A stretch of 64,000 nucleotides of DNA from Ensifer canadensis. Lineage in GTDB: Bacteria > Pseudomonadota > Alphaproteobacteria > Rhizobiales > Rhizobiaceae. Each line of letters opens with the position of its first letter. Position 1 is the first letter of the stretch. Of the stretch, positions 1 to 9,525 are shown piece by piece. The translations under genes and the position numbers were made by a program. The notes beneath the pieces are model-generated. The model was not told the origin of the DNA and did no database searches. It saw only the letters and a list, made by a program, of their open reading frames with translations. The stretch lies in NCBI RefSeq assembly GCF_017488845.2, contig NZ_CP083370.1, positions 1,674,001 to 1,738,000 on the forward strand. The letters run 5' to 3'.

Positions 1-1
1 G

Positions 2-733
2 ACCCAGGCCGCTTACGCGCTTCATCTTGAGCGCGACCCGTCTCACCCCGATTCGGGAGTGACTGCCGCGCGGTTGTTGAAGTTCATGCGCGAGACCGGC
101 GGCGCAAGCAGGAACACGGCAGCCGCATTCCTGTCCGAGCTGCTCGCCTACAAGCTGCTGCGCGATGTCAGAGGTGAGCGGACGAACAAGAAGGTTCGCC
201 CACTTGAGCCGACGGAAGTCAGCGAGAGCGCCATGATGCGTTGGTTCATGAGCCAAATGGGCACGCTCGACCGCCTCGATGGCGGCAGACGTCTGGAACA
301 TGTCGAGGCCGACACCTCTGTCCTTGGACGCACGCAGCCGATCGCGGCGCGAATGCTCCTGTCCGACAAGAATTGGAGCGAGCCCCCCGAAGGCGTTGCC
401 ATCTTCGTTTGGACCGAATGCGGGGGCTTGCTGCTCGATGACCTCATGGCGCGTCCGAAAAGCCTGACGCCCGTGGACGGAAAGGTCTGGCTGGAACTCA
501 ATCTCGCCGAGCTTGCCAACCACTACACCATCTCCAACACGCACGTGCGCAGACTGTTCACCAAAGCGCAGGACACAGGTTTCATCGGCCGATCGAACGA
601 CGGCTCCCGTGGACGCTTTTGGATGAGCGCCGGACTGGTCGACGAGTATTGTCGCTGGCAGGCTATAAAGCTCGCGGCCCTGGCCAATGCCTATGAGCGA
701 GCCACGGACGGTGCAGTCCGGTTGGCGAAATAG
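2..733 (+). CDS. Helix-turn-helix protein, 5'-truncated by window edge
   Basis: The frame is open from base 2 with no stop, so the true start lies outside the window; a GTG at 59 is only an internal candidate. The visible 243 residues carry an N-terminal segment like a winged-helix (ASRNTAAAFLSEL) and a second helix-turn-helix near 513-570 (ISNTHVRRLFTKAQDTGFI), so a DNA-binding regulator, possibly MarR-like, is likely. I do not recognise a named family. It is followed by a 94-base gap and the convergent GFA gene. Confidence 0.6.
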   Translation, partial: TQAAYALHLERDPSHPDSGVTAARLLKFMRETGGASRNTAAAFLSELLAYKLLRDVRGERTNKKVRPLEPTEVSESAMMRWFMSQMGTLDRLDGGRRLEHVEADTSVLGRTQPIAARMLLSDKNWSEPPEGVAIFVWTECGGLLLDDLMARPKSLTPVDGKVWLELNLAELANHYTISNTHVRRLFTKAQDTGFIGRSNDGSRGRFWMSAGLVDEYCRWQAIKLAALANAYERATDGAVRLAK

Positions 734-827
734 GTCATTTCCTTCACTAAGTGCGGCCCGGCGTCGCCGGAGGTTCGCGCGCACGGATCGCGTCATCGCC
801 TGGCGGCCGGAAGTGGCTTGAACGGTC

Positions 828-1226
828 CTACGACCGGCCCGCTTCAAACTTCGGCAGATCGTCGTTAATGTCGTAGAAATCGCCCTTGTCGGCACAGAAT
901 ATGTGATAGCCGGGTAGGAGATCCGTCGGCTTCTCAAAGGCGCCGGCCATGATCGAGACGTATTCGGCGCTATCGGATTTCCAGAACAGAGCCGAGCCGC
1001 AGTTGCGGCAAAAACCACGCTGCGCGCCATCGCTCGAACGATACCAGGTCACGTCCTCCGCCCCCTCAAGTTCCATGTCGCGATCCAGCACATTGGTCGC
1101 GGCGTAATAGAGGCCCGTCTGCTTGCGGCATTGCGTGCAATGGCAAAAGATCAACTCGCGCAGTTCGCCCCGCGTCTTGAACCGCACTGCCGCGCAAAGG
1201 CAGCTGCCGCTGTGAATATCCGACAT
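828..1226 (-). CDS. GFA (glutathione-dependent formaldehyde-activating)/CENP-V family protein
   Basis: 132 residues, a normal length for a single GFA domain. Zinc-binding cysteines sit in the family pattern: CLC at residues 9-11, CHCTQC around 28-33 and CRNC around 73-76. Members resemble the enzyme that condenses formaldehyde with glutathione, but most small GFA proteins have no proven substrate, so only the fold and zinc binding are firm. ATG at 1226 follows a GGAGG-like site (tcaggaggtcgg) on the minus strand. It stands alone, facing the HTH gene. Confidence 0.85.
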   Translation of the reverse strand: MSDIHSGSCLCAAVRFKTRGELRELIFCHCTQCRKQTGLYYAATNVLDRDMELEGAEDVTWYRSSDGAQRGFCRNCGSALFWKSDSAEYVSIMAGAFEKPTDLLPGYHIFCADKGDFYDINDDLPKFEAGRS

Positions 1227-1250
1227 GGTCCCCGACCTCCTGAAACGAGA

Positions 1251-1285
1251 AATGCCGGGCCAGCTTCGCGAGCCGGCCCGGCATT
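1251..1285 (-). terminator. Rho-independent terminator downstream of DAHP synthase
   Basis: An 11-bp perfect inverted repeat (AATGCCGGGCC / GGCCCGGCATT) is followed on the minus strand by a T-rich stretch (TTTCTCGTTTC). It lies about 60 bases beyond the DAHP synthase stop. A second, smaller palindrome (GGTTCAG/CTGAACC, 1310-1328) lies between it and the gene. Confidence 0.6.
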
Positions 1286-1347
1286 GTCAATTTCATAGCG
1301 ACCGCTCGAGGTTCAGAAAATCTGAACCGTGCGGCAATGCCTCAGTA

Positions 1348-2721
1348 TCAGCCGTTGACGACCAGCTTCTTCTCGTCGCGGCCGCCCTTCATGCGCTCGG
1401 CGAGCAGGAACGCCAATTCCAGCGCCTGGTCCGCATTGAGGCGAGGATCGCAATGGGTGTGGTAGCGATCGGCGAGATCGTCACCCGAAAGCGCACGGGC
1501 GCCGCCGGTGCATTCGGTAACGTCGTTGCCGGTCATCTCGATATGAATGCCGCCCGGGTGCGAGCCTTCCGCACGGTGGATCTGGAAGAAGCTTTCGACT
1601 TCCGACAGGATCCGCTCGAACGGGCGGGTCTTATAGTTGTTGAGCGTGATCGTGTTGCCGTGCATCGGATCGCAGGACCAGACGACCTTCTTGCCTTCGC
1701 GTTCAACCGCGCGGATGAGGCGCGGCAGGTGCTCGGCAACCTTGTCATGGCCGAAGCGGCAAATCAGCGTCAGGCGGCCGGCTTCGTTGGCCGGGTTGAG
1801 CAGATCGATCAGTTCCAGAAGGCCGTCAGCCGTCAGCGACGGGCCACACTTGAGGCCAAGCGGGTTCTTGATGCCACGGCAATATTCGATATGGGCGTGG
1901 TCCGGCTGGCGGGTACGGTCGCCGATCCAGATCATGTGGCCCGAAGTCGCATACCAGTCGCCGGAGGTGGAATCGACACGCGTCAGCGCCTGCTCGTAGC
2001 CGAGCAGCAGCGCCTCGTGGCTGGTGAAGAAATCGGTTTCGCGCAGGCTCGGATGATTTTCAGAGGTGATGCCGATCGCCTTCATGAAATCCATCGTCTC
2101 GGAAATCCGGTCGGCGAGCTTGCGGTAGCGCTCTGCCTGCGGGCTATCCTTGACGAAGCCGAGCATCCACTGATGAACGTTGTCGAGGTTGGCATAGCCA
2201 CCCATCGCAAAAGCGCGCAACAGGTTGAGCGTCGCGGCGGACTGGCGGTAGGCCATGATCTGCCGTTCCGGATCCGGAACGCGTTCCGCTTCGGTGAACT
2301 CGATGCCGTTGATGATGTCGCCACGGTAGCTCGGCAGCTCGACGTCGCCCTGCTTCTCGATGTTGGAGGAGCGCGGCTTGGCGAACTGGCCAGCGATGCG
2401 ACCGACCTTGACCACCGGCTGCTGAGCGCCGAACGTCAGAACGACGGCCATCTGCAGGAACGCGCGGAAGAAGTCGCGGATCGTGTCGGCCCCATGCTCG
2501 GCAAAGCTCTCGGCGCAATCGCCGCCCTGCAGCAGGAAGCCGCGGCCTTCGGCAACATTGGCAAGAGCAGTCTTCAGACGCCGCGCCTCGCCGGCAAACA
2601 CCAGCGGCGGATACTTCGCGAGTTTCGCTTCCGTTGCCGCAAGAGCCGCAAGGTCCGGATAATCCGGAACCTGCTGGATGGGTTTCTGCCGCCAGCTATT
2701 CGGAGTCCAAGTCTGTGCCAT
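1348..2721 (-). CDS. Class II 3-deoxy-7-phosphoheptulonate (DAHP) synthase
   Basis: First enzyme of the shikimate pathway: phosphoenolpyruvate plus erythrose 4-phosphate give DAHP. The 457-residue size and motifs match the plant/Mycobacterium class II type: GGDCAESF (metal-binding Cys), [19 protein letters not shown] and [16 protein letters not shown] chose the ATG at 2721 ([10 protein letters not shown]) over an in-frame GTG three codons upstream because ACAGGTG sits at ribosome-binding distance. It is monocistronic, with a terminator downstream and its promoter in 2722-2966. Confidence 0.95.
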   Translation of the reverse strand: MAQTWTPNSWRQKPIQQVPDYPDLAALAATEAKLAKYPPLVFAGEARRLKTALANVAEGRGFLLQGGDCAESFAEHGADTIRDFFRAFLQMAVVLTFGAQQPVVKVGRIAGQFAKPRSSNIEKQGDVELPSYRGDIINGIEFTEAERVPDPERQIMAYRQSAATLNLLRAFAMGGYANLDNVHQWMLGFVKDSPQAERYRKLADRISETMDFMKAIGITSENHPSLRETDFFTSHEALLLGYEQALTRVDSTSGDWYATSGHMIWIGDRTRQPDHAHIEYCRGIKNPLGLKCGPSLTADGLLELIDLLNPANEAGRLTLICRFGHDKVAEHLPRLIRAVEREGKKVVWSCDPMHGNTITLNNYKTRPFERILSEVESFFQIHRAEGSHPGGIHIEMTGNDVTECTGGARALSGDDLADRYHTHCDPRLNADQALELAFLLAERMKGGRDEKKLVVNG

Positions 2722-2966
2722 TTCGATCACCTGTTGTCTGCCGCGGACGTCGGTCCGCGCGGGTCGCGCCCTGACGGTTTCGACACCGCCCGGTATTCGG
2801 AAATTTCACTGCGTCCGCGCGCCCCGCTTCAGCGCGTGGCCAAGCCTTCGCGCCCGCTCGAAGCCGGTGACTTCGCGGATGCGGGCTTATAGACGTTAAG
2901 CGATGGCTTGGAAAGGCATCCTACCAGAATTCATGGTTTCCGGCGTCAGCAAAGCAACCGCCCTGC

Positions 2967-4358
2967 TCAGCCGACCCGCTCGCCCTTACGCACGCGATAG
3001 GACGGCGCATACATCGTCACAAGCTCTTCCGATGCTGTCGGATGCACCGCCATCGTCCGATCGAAGTCGTCCTTGGTGCAACCGGCCTTCAGCGAAATGC
3101 CGAGCAATTGCGCCATTTCGCCGGCATCGTGCCCGAGGATGTGGGCGCCCAGCACTTTGCGGTCGGCAGCGTTGACGATCAGCTTCATGATCATCTTTTC
3201 CTTCCGGCCGGAAAGCGTCGCCTTCATCGGCCGGAACTCGGCACGATAGACTTCCAGTTCTTCGAACTGACGCGCAGCCTGCTCCTCGCTGAGGCCGACG
3301 GTGCCGATCTCCGGCTGGGAGAAGACGGCCGTGGCGATCAGGTCGTGGTCGGGCGATACCGGGTTGTTCTTGTATTCGGTCTCGATGAAGCACATTGCCT
3401 CGTGGATCGCGACCGGTGTCAGCTGGACGCGATCGGTCACGTCGCCGAGGGCATAGATGCCAGGCGCGCTCGTGCGCGAAAAGGCGTCGACGACGATCGC
3501 GCCGCGCTCATCCGTGTTCACCCCGGCGCTTTCGAGCCCGAGGCCCTTGGTGTTCGGCACGCGGCCAAGCGCCAGCATCACCTGATCGACGGCGATTTGG
3601 CCGTGTTTCATCGTCTGCGCCACGCGCTTGCCGTCGGCGTCAGTCGTGACCGACTGGATGATGTCTTCGCAAAGGATCCGGATGCCCTTCTCTTCCATCG
3701 CCGTGTGCAGGCCGCGGCGGAGATCCTGATCGAAACGCGAGAGGATTTCCTTGCCGCGATAGATCAGTGTCGTTTCGACGCCGAGACCATGAAAGATATT
3801 GGCGAACTCGACAGCGATATAGCCACCGCCTGCAATCAGGATCGACTTCGGCAGTTCCGCCAGATCGAAAGCCTCATTGGAGGAAATGCAGAGTTCATGG
3901 CCCGGCAGCGCGTCATGCGGCGTCGGGTGGCCGCCGACAGCAATGACGATACGTTCGGCGGTCACGGTCTTGCCAGTGTCGAGCAGGCGAACCGTATTCG
4001 GGCCGACAAGCTCAGCCCGTGTACGCAGGATCTCCGCGCCGGCATTGGCGAGCCCCTTCTGGTAGAGGCCTTCGAGCCGCGTGATCTCCTGCTCCTTGGC
4101 AGCGACGAGCTTTTGCCAATCAAAGCGACTTTCGCCGACGGTCCAGCCGAAACCCGCCGCATCCTCGAAATGTTCCGAATATTGCGACGCGTAGACATAG
4201 AGCTTCTTCGGAACGCACCCACGGATGACACAGGTGCCGCCATAACGGAACTCTTCGGCGATCGCGACCTTCTTGCCGAGACTTGCCGCCAGCCGGCCGC
4301 TTCTGACGCCACCCGAACCGCCACCGATTACGAAGAGGTCATAGTCGAAAGCGGGCAT
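2967..4358 (-). CDS. gor: Glutathione-disulfide reductase
   Basis: NADPH-dependent flavoenzyme that regenerates reduced glutathione in the cytoplasm. The 463 residues show the FAD-binding GGGSGG near the N-terminus, the redox disulfide in GGTCVIRGCVPKK, the second nucleotide-binding GGGYIAVEFA, the FAD motif ALGDVT, and the C-terminal HPTASEE with the catalytic His-Glu. Start is the ATG at 4358 (MPAFDYDLF), preceded by AGGAG; the frame extends 56 codons upstream but that part is not gor-like. The 245 bases to the DAHP synthase start show no gene. Confidence 0.96.
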   Translation of the reverse strand: MPAFDYDLFVIGGGSGGVRSGRLAASLGKKVAIAEEFRYGGTCVIRGCVPKKLYVYASQYSEHFEDAAGFGWTVGESRFDWQKLVAAKEQEITRLEGLYQKGLANAGAEILRTRAELVGPNTVRLLDTGKTVTAERIVIAVGGHPTPHDALPGHELCISSNEAFDLAELPKSILIAGGGYIAVEFANIFHGLGVETTLIYRGKEILSRFDQDLRRGLHTAMEEKGIRILCEDIIQSVTTDADGKRVAQTMKHGQIAVDQVMLALGRVPNTKGLGLESAGVNTDERGAIVVDAFSRTSAPGIYALGDVTDRVQLTPVAIHEAMCFIETEYKNNPVSPDHDLIATAVFSQPEIGTVGLSEEQAARQFEELEVYRAEFRPMKATLSGRKEKMIMKLIVNAADRKVLGAHILGHDAGEMAQLLGISLKAGCTKDDFDRTMAVHPTASEELVTMYAPSYRVRKGERVG

Positions 4359-4490
4359 GGGCGAACTCCTGAAGGTCGTGCAAGCTGCAATTAGGACAAT
4401 TAGGGGACCGCGGACCAGGCATTTTCGCCGGCGGCACGCCCCGCTCGGGGGGCAGTCCCCCGTCGCAGGCACATATAGTGTTGCACTGCA

Positions 4491-4520
4491 GAAAAAGAAA
4501 AGCCCGGATTGCTCCGGGCT
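4491..4520 (-). terminator. Rho-independent terminator after the DUF2059 gene
   Basis: Perfect 8-bp stem AGCCCGGA/TCCGGGCT with a 4-base loop, followed on the minus strand by TTTCTTTTTC. It separates the DUF2059 gene from gor. Confidence 0.8.
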
Positions 4521-4576
4521 CCCCAAAACGTGATGTTTAGCCCAGCTGACCCGAGCTCTCTCCGACCGACCGCGGA

Positions 4577-5125
4577 TTATTGGGCGGGCGGTGTCTCAAC
4601 GGTGCCTTCAATACGTGGCGGAGCCGAAGTGCCGACCTTGGCGTCGAGCGACTTCGTGGCTTCGGTGTTGAGGTCGCGCGACACGCCGGCTGCCCAGATG
4701 TCTGCCGCCTTCAACAATTCGCGCGAAGCAATCGGGCCGTCGTTCAGAAGCTTCTTGCCGGCCGTCGACTTGTAGAACTCGGTAATGGCGTTCAGCTCTT
4801 CAAGCGTAAAGGTCTTGGCGTAGATCGTCGCGGCTTCGTTTTCGAGATCGGCGCGACGCGCTGCCAGGGTCAAAGCCTTTTCGTCGACGGTCGCGGTGAT
4901 CAGCTCCTGGAAGTTCGGCGAAGCCTGGATCAGAGTATTCTTCAGACGCTCGGCGAGGTTCGGCAGAATGTTGTCGAAGTTGTTGGTCACGCCGAGTGCA
5001 GCGATGGTCGCACGCGCGGCCTTGATCTGGGCGTCGGACACGTCCTGAGCCTGAACCGGAATGGATGCAGAAAGGAGAACCGCGGTGGCTGCGAAAGTGC
5101 GGACAAGACCTGCGAGTTTGTTCAT
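4577..5125 (-). CDS. DUF2059 family secreted protein
   Basis: 182 residues with a Sec signal peptide (MNKLAGLVRTFAATAVLLSA, then cleavage near PVQAQ). The C-terminal half contains the DUF2059-type helical segment (FTLEELNAITEFYKSTAGKK). Function is unknown; the protein should be periplasmic. The start at 5125 is chosen because the signal peptide begins there; AGGAG lies about 12 bases upstream. It sits downstream of rpiA with a 121-base gap and may share its transcript. A terminator follows. Confidence 0.85.
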   Translation of the reverse strand: MNKLAGLVRTFAATAVLLSASIPVQAQDVSDAQIKAARATIAALGVTNNFDNILPNLAERLKNTLIQASPNFQELITATVDEKALTLAARRADLENEAATIYAKTFTLEELNAITEFYKSTAGKKLLNDGPIASRELLKAADIWAAGVSRDLNTEATKSLDAKVGTSAPPRIEGTVETPPAQ

Positions 5126-5246
5126 TTTTATCCATGCTCCTGTGTTTGTCGCATGCTGCCGGGGCGATTGCCGCCGCCAGGCCCGCATGTGTGGTAACCT
5201 GTTTTCTTCACCGGCCCCTGCTCCCCAGGGAGCGACGGGAACCGGC

Positions 5247-5942
5247 TCAAGATGCGGTCAGAATGCGTGCCTCTTCCGGTCCGGCAATAATTGCCAGCGA
5301 CGCGATGCCTATGAAAAGTCCATGCTCGACCACGCCCGGAATGGCATTCAGCTCTCCCGCGAGCGCATCTGCATCAGGAATACGGCCAAAAGATGCATCA
5401 AGAATGAGGTGTCCACCGTCCGTCTTGAAGGGGCCGTCGCCTGAGTTGCGCACGGAGATGTCACCGGAAAGACCGAGACGCGAGGCCACCTTTTCGATGG
5501 CGATGCGCGTTGCCACCTGGCCGAAGGGATTGACCTCGATCGGCAGCTTGAATGCGCCGAGAACATCGACGACTTTCGATTCATCGGCGATGACAATCAT
5601 GCGCTTGGAAGCGGCCGCGACGATCTTCTCGCGCAGCAATGCGCCGCCGCCGCCCTTAATCAGTCGCAACTGACCATCGATTTCGTCGGCACCATCGATC
5701 GTCAGGTCCAGTTCCGGAAGTTCGTCCAGCGACTTCAACTGCACGCCAAGCTCCAGGCACAGCCGCGCAGTACGCTCGGAGGTCGGAACGCCTTCGATGC
5801 GGAAGCCCGCAGCGACCTTCTCGGCCAGGAGCCGAACGAACTCCTCGGCAGTCGATCCCGTCCCAATGCCGAGACGCATGCCGTCTTCGACATGTTCGAG
5901 CGCCGCTGCCGCGGCTTTGATTTTCATTTGGCGGGCGTCCAT
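5247..5942 (-). CDS. rpiA: Ribose-5-phosphate isomerase A
   Basis: Interconverts ribose 5-phosphate and ribulose 5-phosphate in the non-oxidative pentose phosphate pathway. The 231 residues include [11 protein letters not shown] (phosphate loop), the acidic DGADEID motif and [12 protein letters not shown] with the active-site lysine, all typical of RpiA. Length is normal. The divergently transcribed gph lies 223 bases away. Confidence 0.96.
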   Translation of the reverse strand: MDARQMKIKAAAAALEHVEDGMRLGIGTGSTAEEFVRLLAEKVAAGFRIEGVPTSERTARLCLELGVQLKSLDELPELDLTIDGADEIDGQLRLIKGGGGALLREKIVAAASKRMIVIADESKVVDVLGAFKLPIEVNPFGQVATRIAIEKVASRLGLSGDISVRNSGDGPFKTDGGHLILDASFGRIPDADALAGELNAIPGVVEHGLFIGIASLAIIAGPEEARILTAS

Positions 5943-6165
5943 ACGCCAGTCGCTCCCTTTTTACCCACCGGATGTGGATGCGGTTACCCACCTTCTCCAT
6001 CCGTTTTCCGCTGAGACACTTACACGCCCAAAGCTGCAAACAAAAGCCAAAATCAGGGGCCCGGCCCGGATTCCTGGTCCCTTCCCACACACACTTGCCA
6101 TTGCATTCTCTTGCAACTTCGCCTACCCGAACGACAACTCTTTCCGGCTACGCGAGGTTCACCTC

Positions 6166-6843
6166 TTGTCTTCCCCCATTGTCGTCTTTGATCTCGACGG
6201 AACCCTTGTCGATACGGCGCCGGATCTGGTGGCGAGCCTCAACCATGCGGTGACCCAGGCCGGCGTCGAGCCGGTCACCTACCGCGACCTCACCCATCTC
6301 GTTGGCCACGGTGCCCGCGCGATGATCGAGCGGACTTTTGCGCTTCGCAACAAGCCGCTCGATGAAGAAGCGTTGGCCTGGCAGATGAAGGAGTTCGTCG
6401 ACTTCTATCATGGCTCGATGCCGGGTGATTCCCTGCCTTACCCGGGCATGCTCAACGCACTCGACCGGCTGTCGGCGGCGGGCTTCAAGCTCGCAGTCTG
6501 CACCAACAAGCCGGAGATGCTGGCAAACCGGCTGCTCGAGCGCCTAGGCCTCATCGATCGCTTCGCGGCGGTTTCCGGTGGCGACACGTTCGAAATCCGC
6601 AAGCCGAATGCCGACCACCTGCTGCGCACGATCGCCAATGCCGGCGGCAGTGCCGCGCACTCGGTGATGATCGGTGACAGCCTCAACGATATTCTGGTCG
6701 CCCGAAACGCCGCGATCCCGTCGATCGCCGTGCCGTTCGGCTATTCCGACGTGCCGATCGAAAGCCTGGAGCCGACAGTGATCATCCGCCACTTCGACGA
6801 GTTGACGCCGGCGCTGGTGACAGGGCTTTTCAACGGCAAGTAA
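6166..6843 (+). CDS. gph: Phosphoglycolate phosphatase, HAD superfamily
   Basis: Dephosphorylates 2-phosphoglycolate. The 225 residues show HAD motif I VFDLDGTLVDT, motif II VCTNKPE and motif III/IV GDSLNDI, with a helical cap between I and II. The best start is a TTG at 6166 (LSSPIVVFDLDG): GAGG sits 8 bases upstream and motif I then begins at residue 7, as in the family. The frame runs farther upstream, but that stretch is antisense to rpiA and its promoter region. Sugar-phosphate substrates other than phosphoglycolate are possible. Confidence 0.88.
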   Translation: MSSPIVVFDLDGTLVDTAPDLVASLNHAVTQAGVEPVTYRDLTHLVGHGARAMIERTFALRNKPLDEEALAWQMKEFVDFYHGSMPGDSLPYPGMLNALDRLSAAGFKLAVCTNKPEMLANRLLERLGLIDRFAAVSGGDTFEIRKPNADHLLRTIANAGGSAAHSVMIGDSLNDILVARNAAIPSIAVPFGYSDVPIESLEPTVIIRHFDELTPALVTGLFNGK

Positions 6844-7010
6844 GCGCGCGGGCGCTGGGCCTGAGGTTTTGATCCGCATCTGATCGAGGATAGAGCCCAC
6901 TAAGATCAATCGTCATTGGCAGCGCGCACGTAGCAGGTTCCTGCGTCGCGCCGCTTCTCGCATCGCAAAAACACGCTGCGTTCCTCTCGCGTCACCACCA
7001 CCTAAACGAA

Positions 7011-7037
7011 AAACCCCATGGAGAAGCTCCACGGGGT
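7011..7037 (-). terminator. Rho-independent terminator after the large L,D-transpeptidase
   Basis: 11-bp stem ACCCCATGGAG/CTCCACGGGGT with one G-T pair and a 3-base loop. On the minus strand it is followed by TTTTTCGTTT, so it mainly serves the minus-strand gene, although it lies between convergent genes. Confidence 0.75.
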
Positions 7038-7096
7038 CTGAAATTCTGTCGTCGAACACGGTGCCAGTGCGAGTGGCGCCATCGCCTAATTGGGAC

Positions 7097-8992
7097 TTAC
7101 CCCTCGGCCCGGCGAGCGTCGCGGGTGGCGTCGAGGGCGCGGTTCACGTACATGTCGCGCTCATACACGTCGTCGAAATACTCGATGACACCGTCCTTGT
7201 TCGGCCAGGCGGTAAAATAGGCGACGTAAACAGGAACCTTCTGCGGCACCTGCAACGCCTTGTTGCTGCCGCCGCCGATTTCCTTGCCGACATCCTCGAC
7301 GCTGGTGCCAAGCACGGCCGCTGCCATCCGGCGCGGATCGGCGAGCCGCACGCAACCGTGGCTGAGTGCGCGCTGGTCACGCTTGAAGAAGCTCTTCGAC
7401 GGCGTGTCGTGCATGTAGATGGCATGCGCATTCGGGAACAGGATCTTCAGTTCGCCAAGCGCGTTGTCGCTGCTCGGCGGCTGGCGCACGGCAACCGAGG
7501 CGGTCGATCCGGTCCAGTTGACGGAAGACGACGGCACTGAGCGCCCGCCTATCTCAACCTGATAGCCCATCCGATCGAGATAACCAGGGTCGTTGCGCAG
7601 CTTCGGCAGCATCTCGTTGATGATGATCGACTGCGGCACGCCCCAGTATGGATTGACCTCGACGGTCTGAATCTCATCCTGGAAGAAATAGGTCTGGTTC
7701 GCCTTTGAACCGACGACGACGCGCATCGAAAACTGCTCGGCGCCATTGTCGCTATAGGACGCGGTAAAGGCCGGCTGGTTGATGAAGACGTAGCGGTTGC
7801 CGAGCCCATCGGGAAGCCAGCGCGCCTGTTCCATCGCGACTTCGAGCTTGTTGATCTTGCTTGCCACGGTGTCGCCACCGGTCAGGAGTCGCAGCGACGC
7901 CTGACCGACGACGCCATCGGCCTTCAGGCCATTCTCCTTCTGGAACGCTTCGACGAGCAGAACCAGCTCAGGCGTGTACTCAGGGGTTCCTTGATAGGCC
8001 GCGAGCACTGCGGCGTGATCCGACTTCAGCGTCTCGGAACCCTTGATGCGGATCCCGGCGACGATGTTGGCAAGTTCCGGATTGCTTTGGCCCGGCTTCA
8101 GGAGCGTGCCCGGCGCGATCTCGACACGCTGTTCCACGCTCTTCTCTGCACGAAGGCGCTCGAGTTCAACCGACAATGCAGCGAATTGTTCGCTCTTCGG
8201 GTTCTGATCGTTGAGCAGCGTGGCAACATCGGAGCTTGCCGACATCCTATCGAGGAAGGCTGAGAGATCGACGGTCTTGCGCTTGAAATCGTGATAGCCG
8301 GAGATCTTGTTGGGATCGATGCGGCCACGCACCGTGTCCTCGACATAGGAAAGCGTTGCCGCCGACAGCGCGATTTCGAACTGAACAAGTTCCTTTTCGC
8401 GCGCGATCATATCGCCGCGGTCGAATTCATCAGCAGGCACCTGAACGGCATAATCCTGCGGATCGAGACCGACCTTTGCTGCATCGGCAAGAACGGCAAT
8501 CGCCCCCTTTGCGCGCGCGTTGACACCGGTGCCGTCGATCCAGACGAAATCAGAACGCGAGCCGTAATGGGTCTCGATGGCTTTTGCCACATTCGAGGTC
8601 GTGCGAACCTCAACGTCAGGCATGAATTGCCGGGCATCGGTGAGCGCCGCACGCAGCATTGGCGGCAGCGCTTCGTTGCGCACAGAACCGGTGACGACCG
8701 GATCGAGCAGCCTACCGGTATCGACCCGGCGCAGAGGTTCCGCCTTGTAGGTATAATAGCGAGGGCCGGTCACCTTCGGCAGCGGCGTGGAGACCGTCCT
8801 CTGCTGCGGCTGCCCCATGGAACCGACACCGGGCAGCGGCTGGCCGGACTGCATCTCCTGCTTCGGCGTCTTCTGTCTGCCGCCGCGGATAAGGTCCATC
8901 AACGTGATGGCCGCAGCCGGCCGCACATCGAAGGTTGCAATCGAACAGCTGCTCATGAGCGCTACGATCGCTGCCGTCTTGAAAATTCTCAT
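7097..8992 (-). CDS. L,D-transpeptidase, YcbB/LdtD-like, with peptidoglycan-binding domain
   Basis: 631 residues. An N-terminal signal sequence (MRIFKTAAIVALMSSCSIA) is followed by a long scaffold region, a PG_binding_1-type domain (LLVEAFQKENGLKADGVVG) and a C-terminal YkuD domain with the catalytic signature SHGCVRL. Such enzymes make 3-3 cross-links in periplasmic peptidoglycan, which is common in Rhizobiales. The layout matches E. coli YcbB. The Cys in SCSIA could act as a lipid site but the lipobox is imperfect. A terminator lies just downstream. Confidence 0.92.
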   Translation of the reverse strand: MRIFKTAAIVALMSSCSIATFDVRPAAAITLMDLIRGGRQKTPKQEMQSGQPLPGVGSMGQPQQRTVSTPLPKVTGPRYYTYKAEPLRRVDTGRLLDPVVTGSVRNEALPPMLRAALTDARQFMPDVEVRTTSNVAKAIETHYGSRSDFVWIDGTGVNARAKGAIAVLADAAKVGLDPQDYAVQVPADEFDRGDMIAREKELVQFEIALSAATLSYVEDTVRGRIDPNKISGYHDFKRKTVDLSAFLDRMSASSDVATLLNDQNPKSEQFAALSVELERLRAEKSVEQRVEIAPGTLLKPGQSNPELANIVAGIRIKGSETLKSDHAAVLAAYQGTPEYTPELVLLVEAFQKENGLKADGVVGQASLRLLTGGDTVASKINKLEVAMEQARWLPDGLGNRYVFINQPAFTASYSDNGAEQFSMRVVVGSKANQTYFFQDEIQTVEVNPYWGVPQSIIINEMLPKLRNDPGYLDRMGYQVEIGGRSVPSSSVNWTGSTASVAVRQPPSSDNALGELKILFPNAHAIYMHDTPSKSFFKRDQRALSHGCVRLADPRRMAAAVLGTSVEDVGKEIGGGSNKALQVPQKVPVYVAYFTAWPNKDGVIEYFDDVYERDMYVNRALDATRDARRAEG

Positions 8993-9525
8993 GTGAAACT
9001 ACGTCCCCGTATCGCGTTGTCGCCGAACTCGGCTTTAGCCAGATTCTCGCCACGCCCTCGTGCTCTAAAACTTATAGAAAAGGATGGTGAATGAAAAGGA
9101 AACGCGCCTCCCCGAACGTGCATGAAAACACCTCTGCGTGGTAAAAAAACCGCTTGATTTCCAGGACGTTCGAGGGGGCGTAAAAATTTGATTTGCATCG
9201 ACATTAGTGTCGTTGCCACCCGGCCCGCACGGCAAGGCGAGCAATGCGAGCCTTAAAGGAAGGCAACGAATGTGGCTGAAACGCCACAAGGAATCCGGGT
9301 TCGCCGCGCGCACGCGAATCAGCCGCTGCACGACTGCAAAGGCCGCTCTTTGTCGCACGCCCGCCTTTCAAACGATTGTAGCATTGCCAGCTCCGGGGCC
9401 ACCTCTTTACAAGCCTTGCCAGCCGGGGCAGAGAGAGGCCCGGCACCTTGGGGAAGGGACAGCCGGTTGCGACCGCGTCCCCTCGCCCAGACTTCATGAA
9501 CCGCATGACGAAGGCAGGGATCACG
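8993..9525. other. Intergenic region between divergent ldt and fumC
   Basis: 533 bases separating divergent genes, presumably holding both promoters. I see no protein-like frame, RNA gene or clear repeat. The AT-rich part around 9060-9200 is the most likely site for the transpeptidase promoter. Confidence 0.4.

Noticed and set aside
1225..2892. Long open frame opposite DAHP synthase
   Set aside because: It mirrors the real gene through third-position GC bias; the product has no domain, no ribosome site and no conserved motif, while the opposite strand is a clear enzyme.
3042..4394. Long open frame opposite glutathione reductase
   Set aside because: Antisense shadow of gor; the gor frame has all expected motifs.
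8993..9525. Possible small genes in the ldt-fumC gap
   Set aside because: Frames of 75-120 codons exist on both strands but show biased arginine-rich composition and no ribosome sites.
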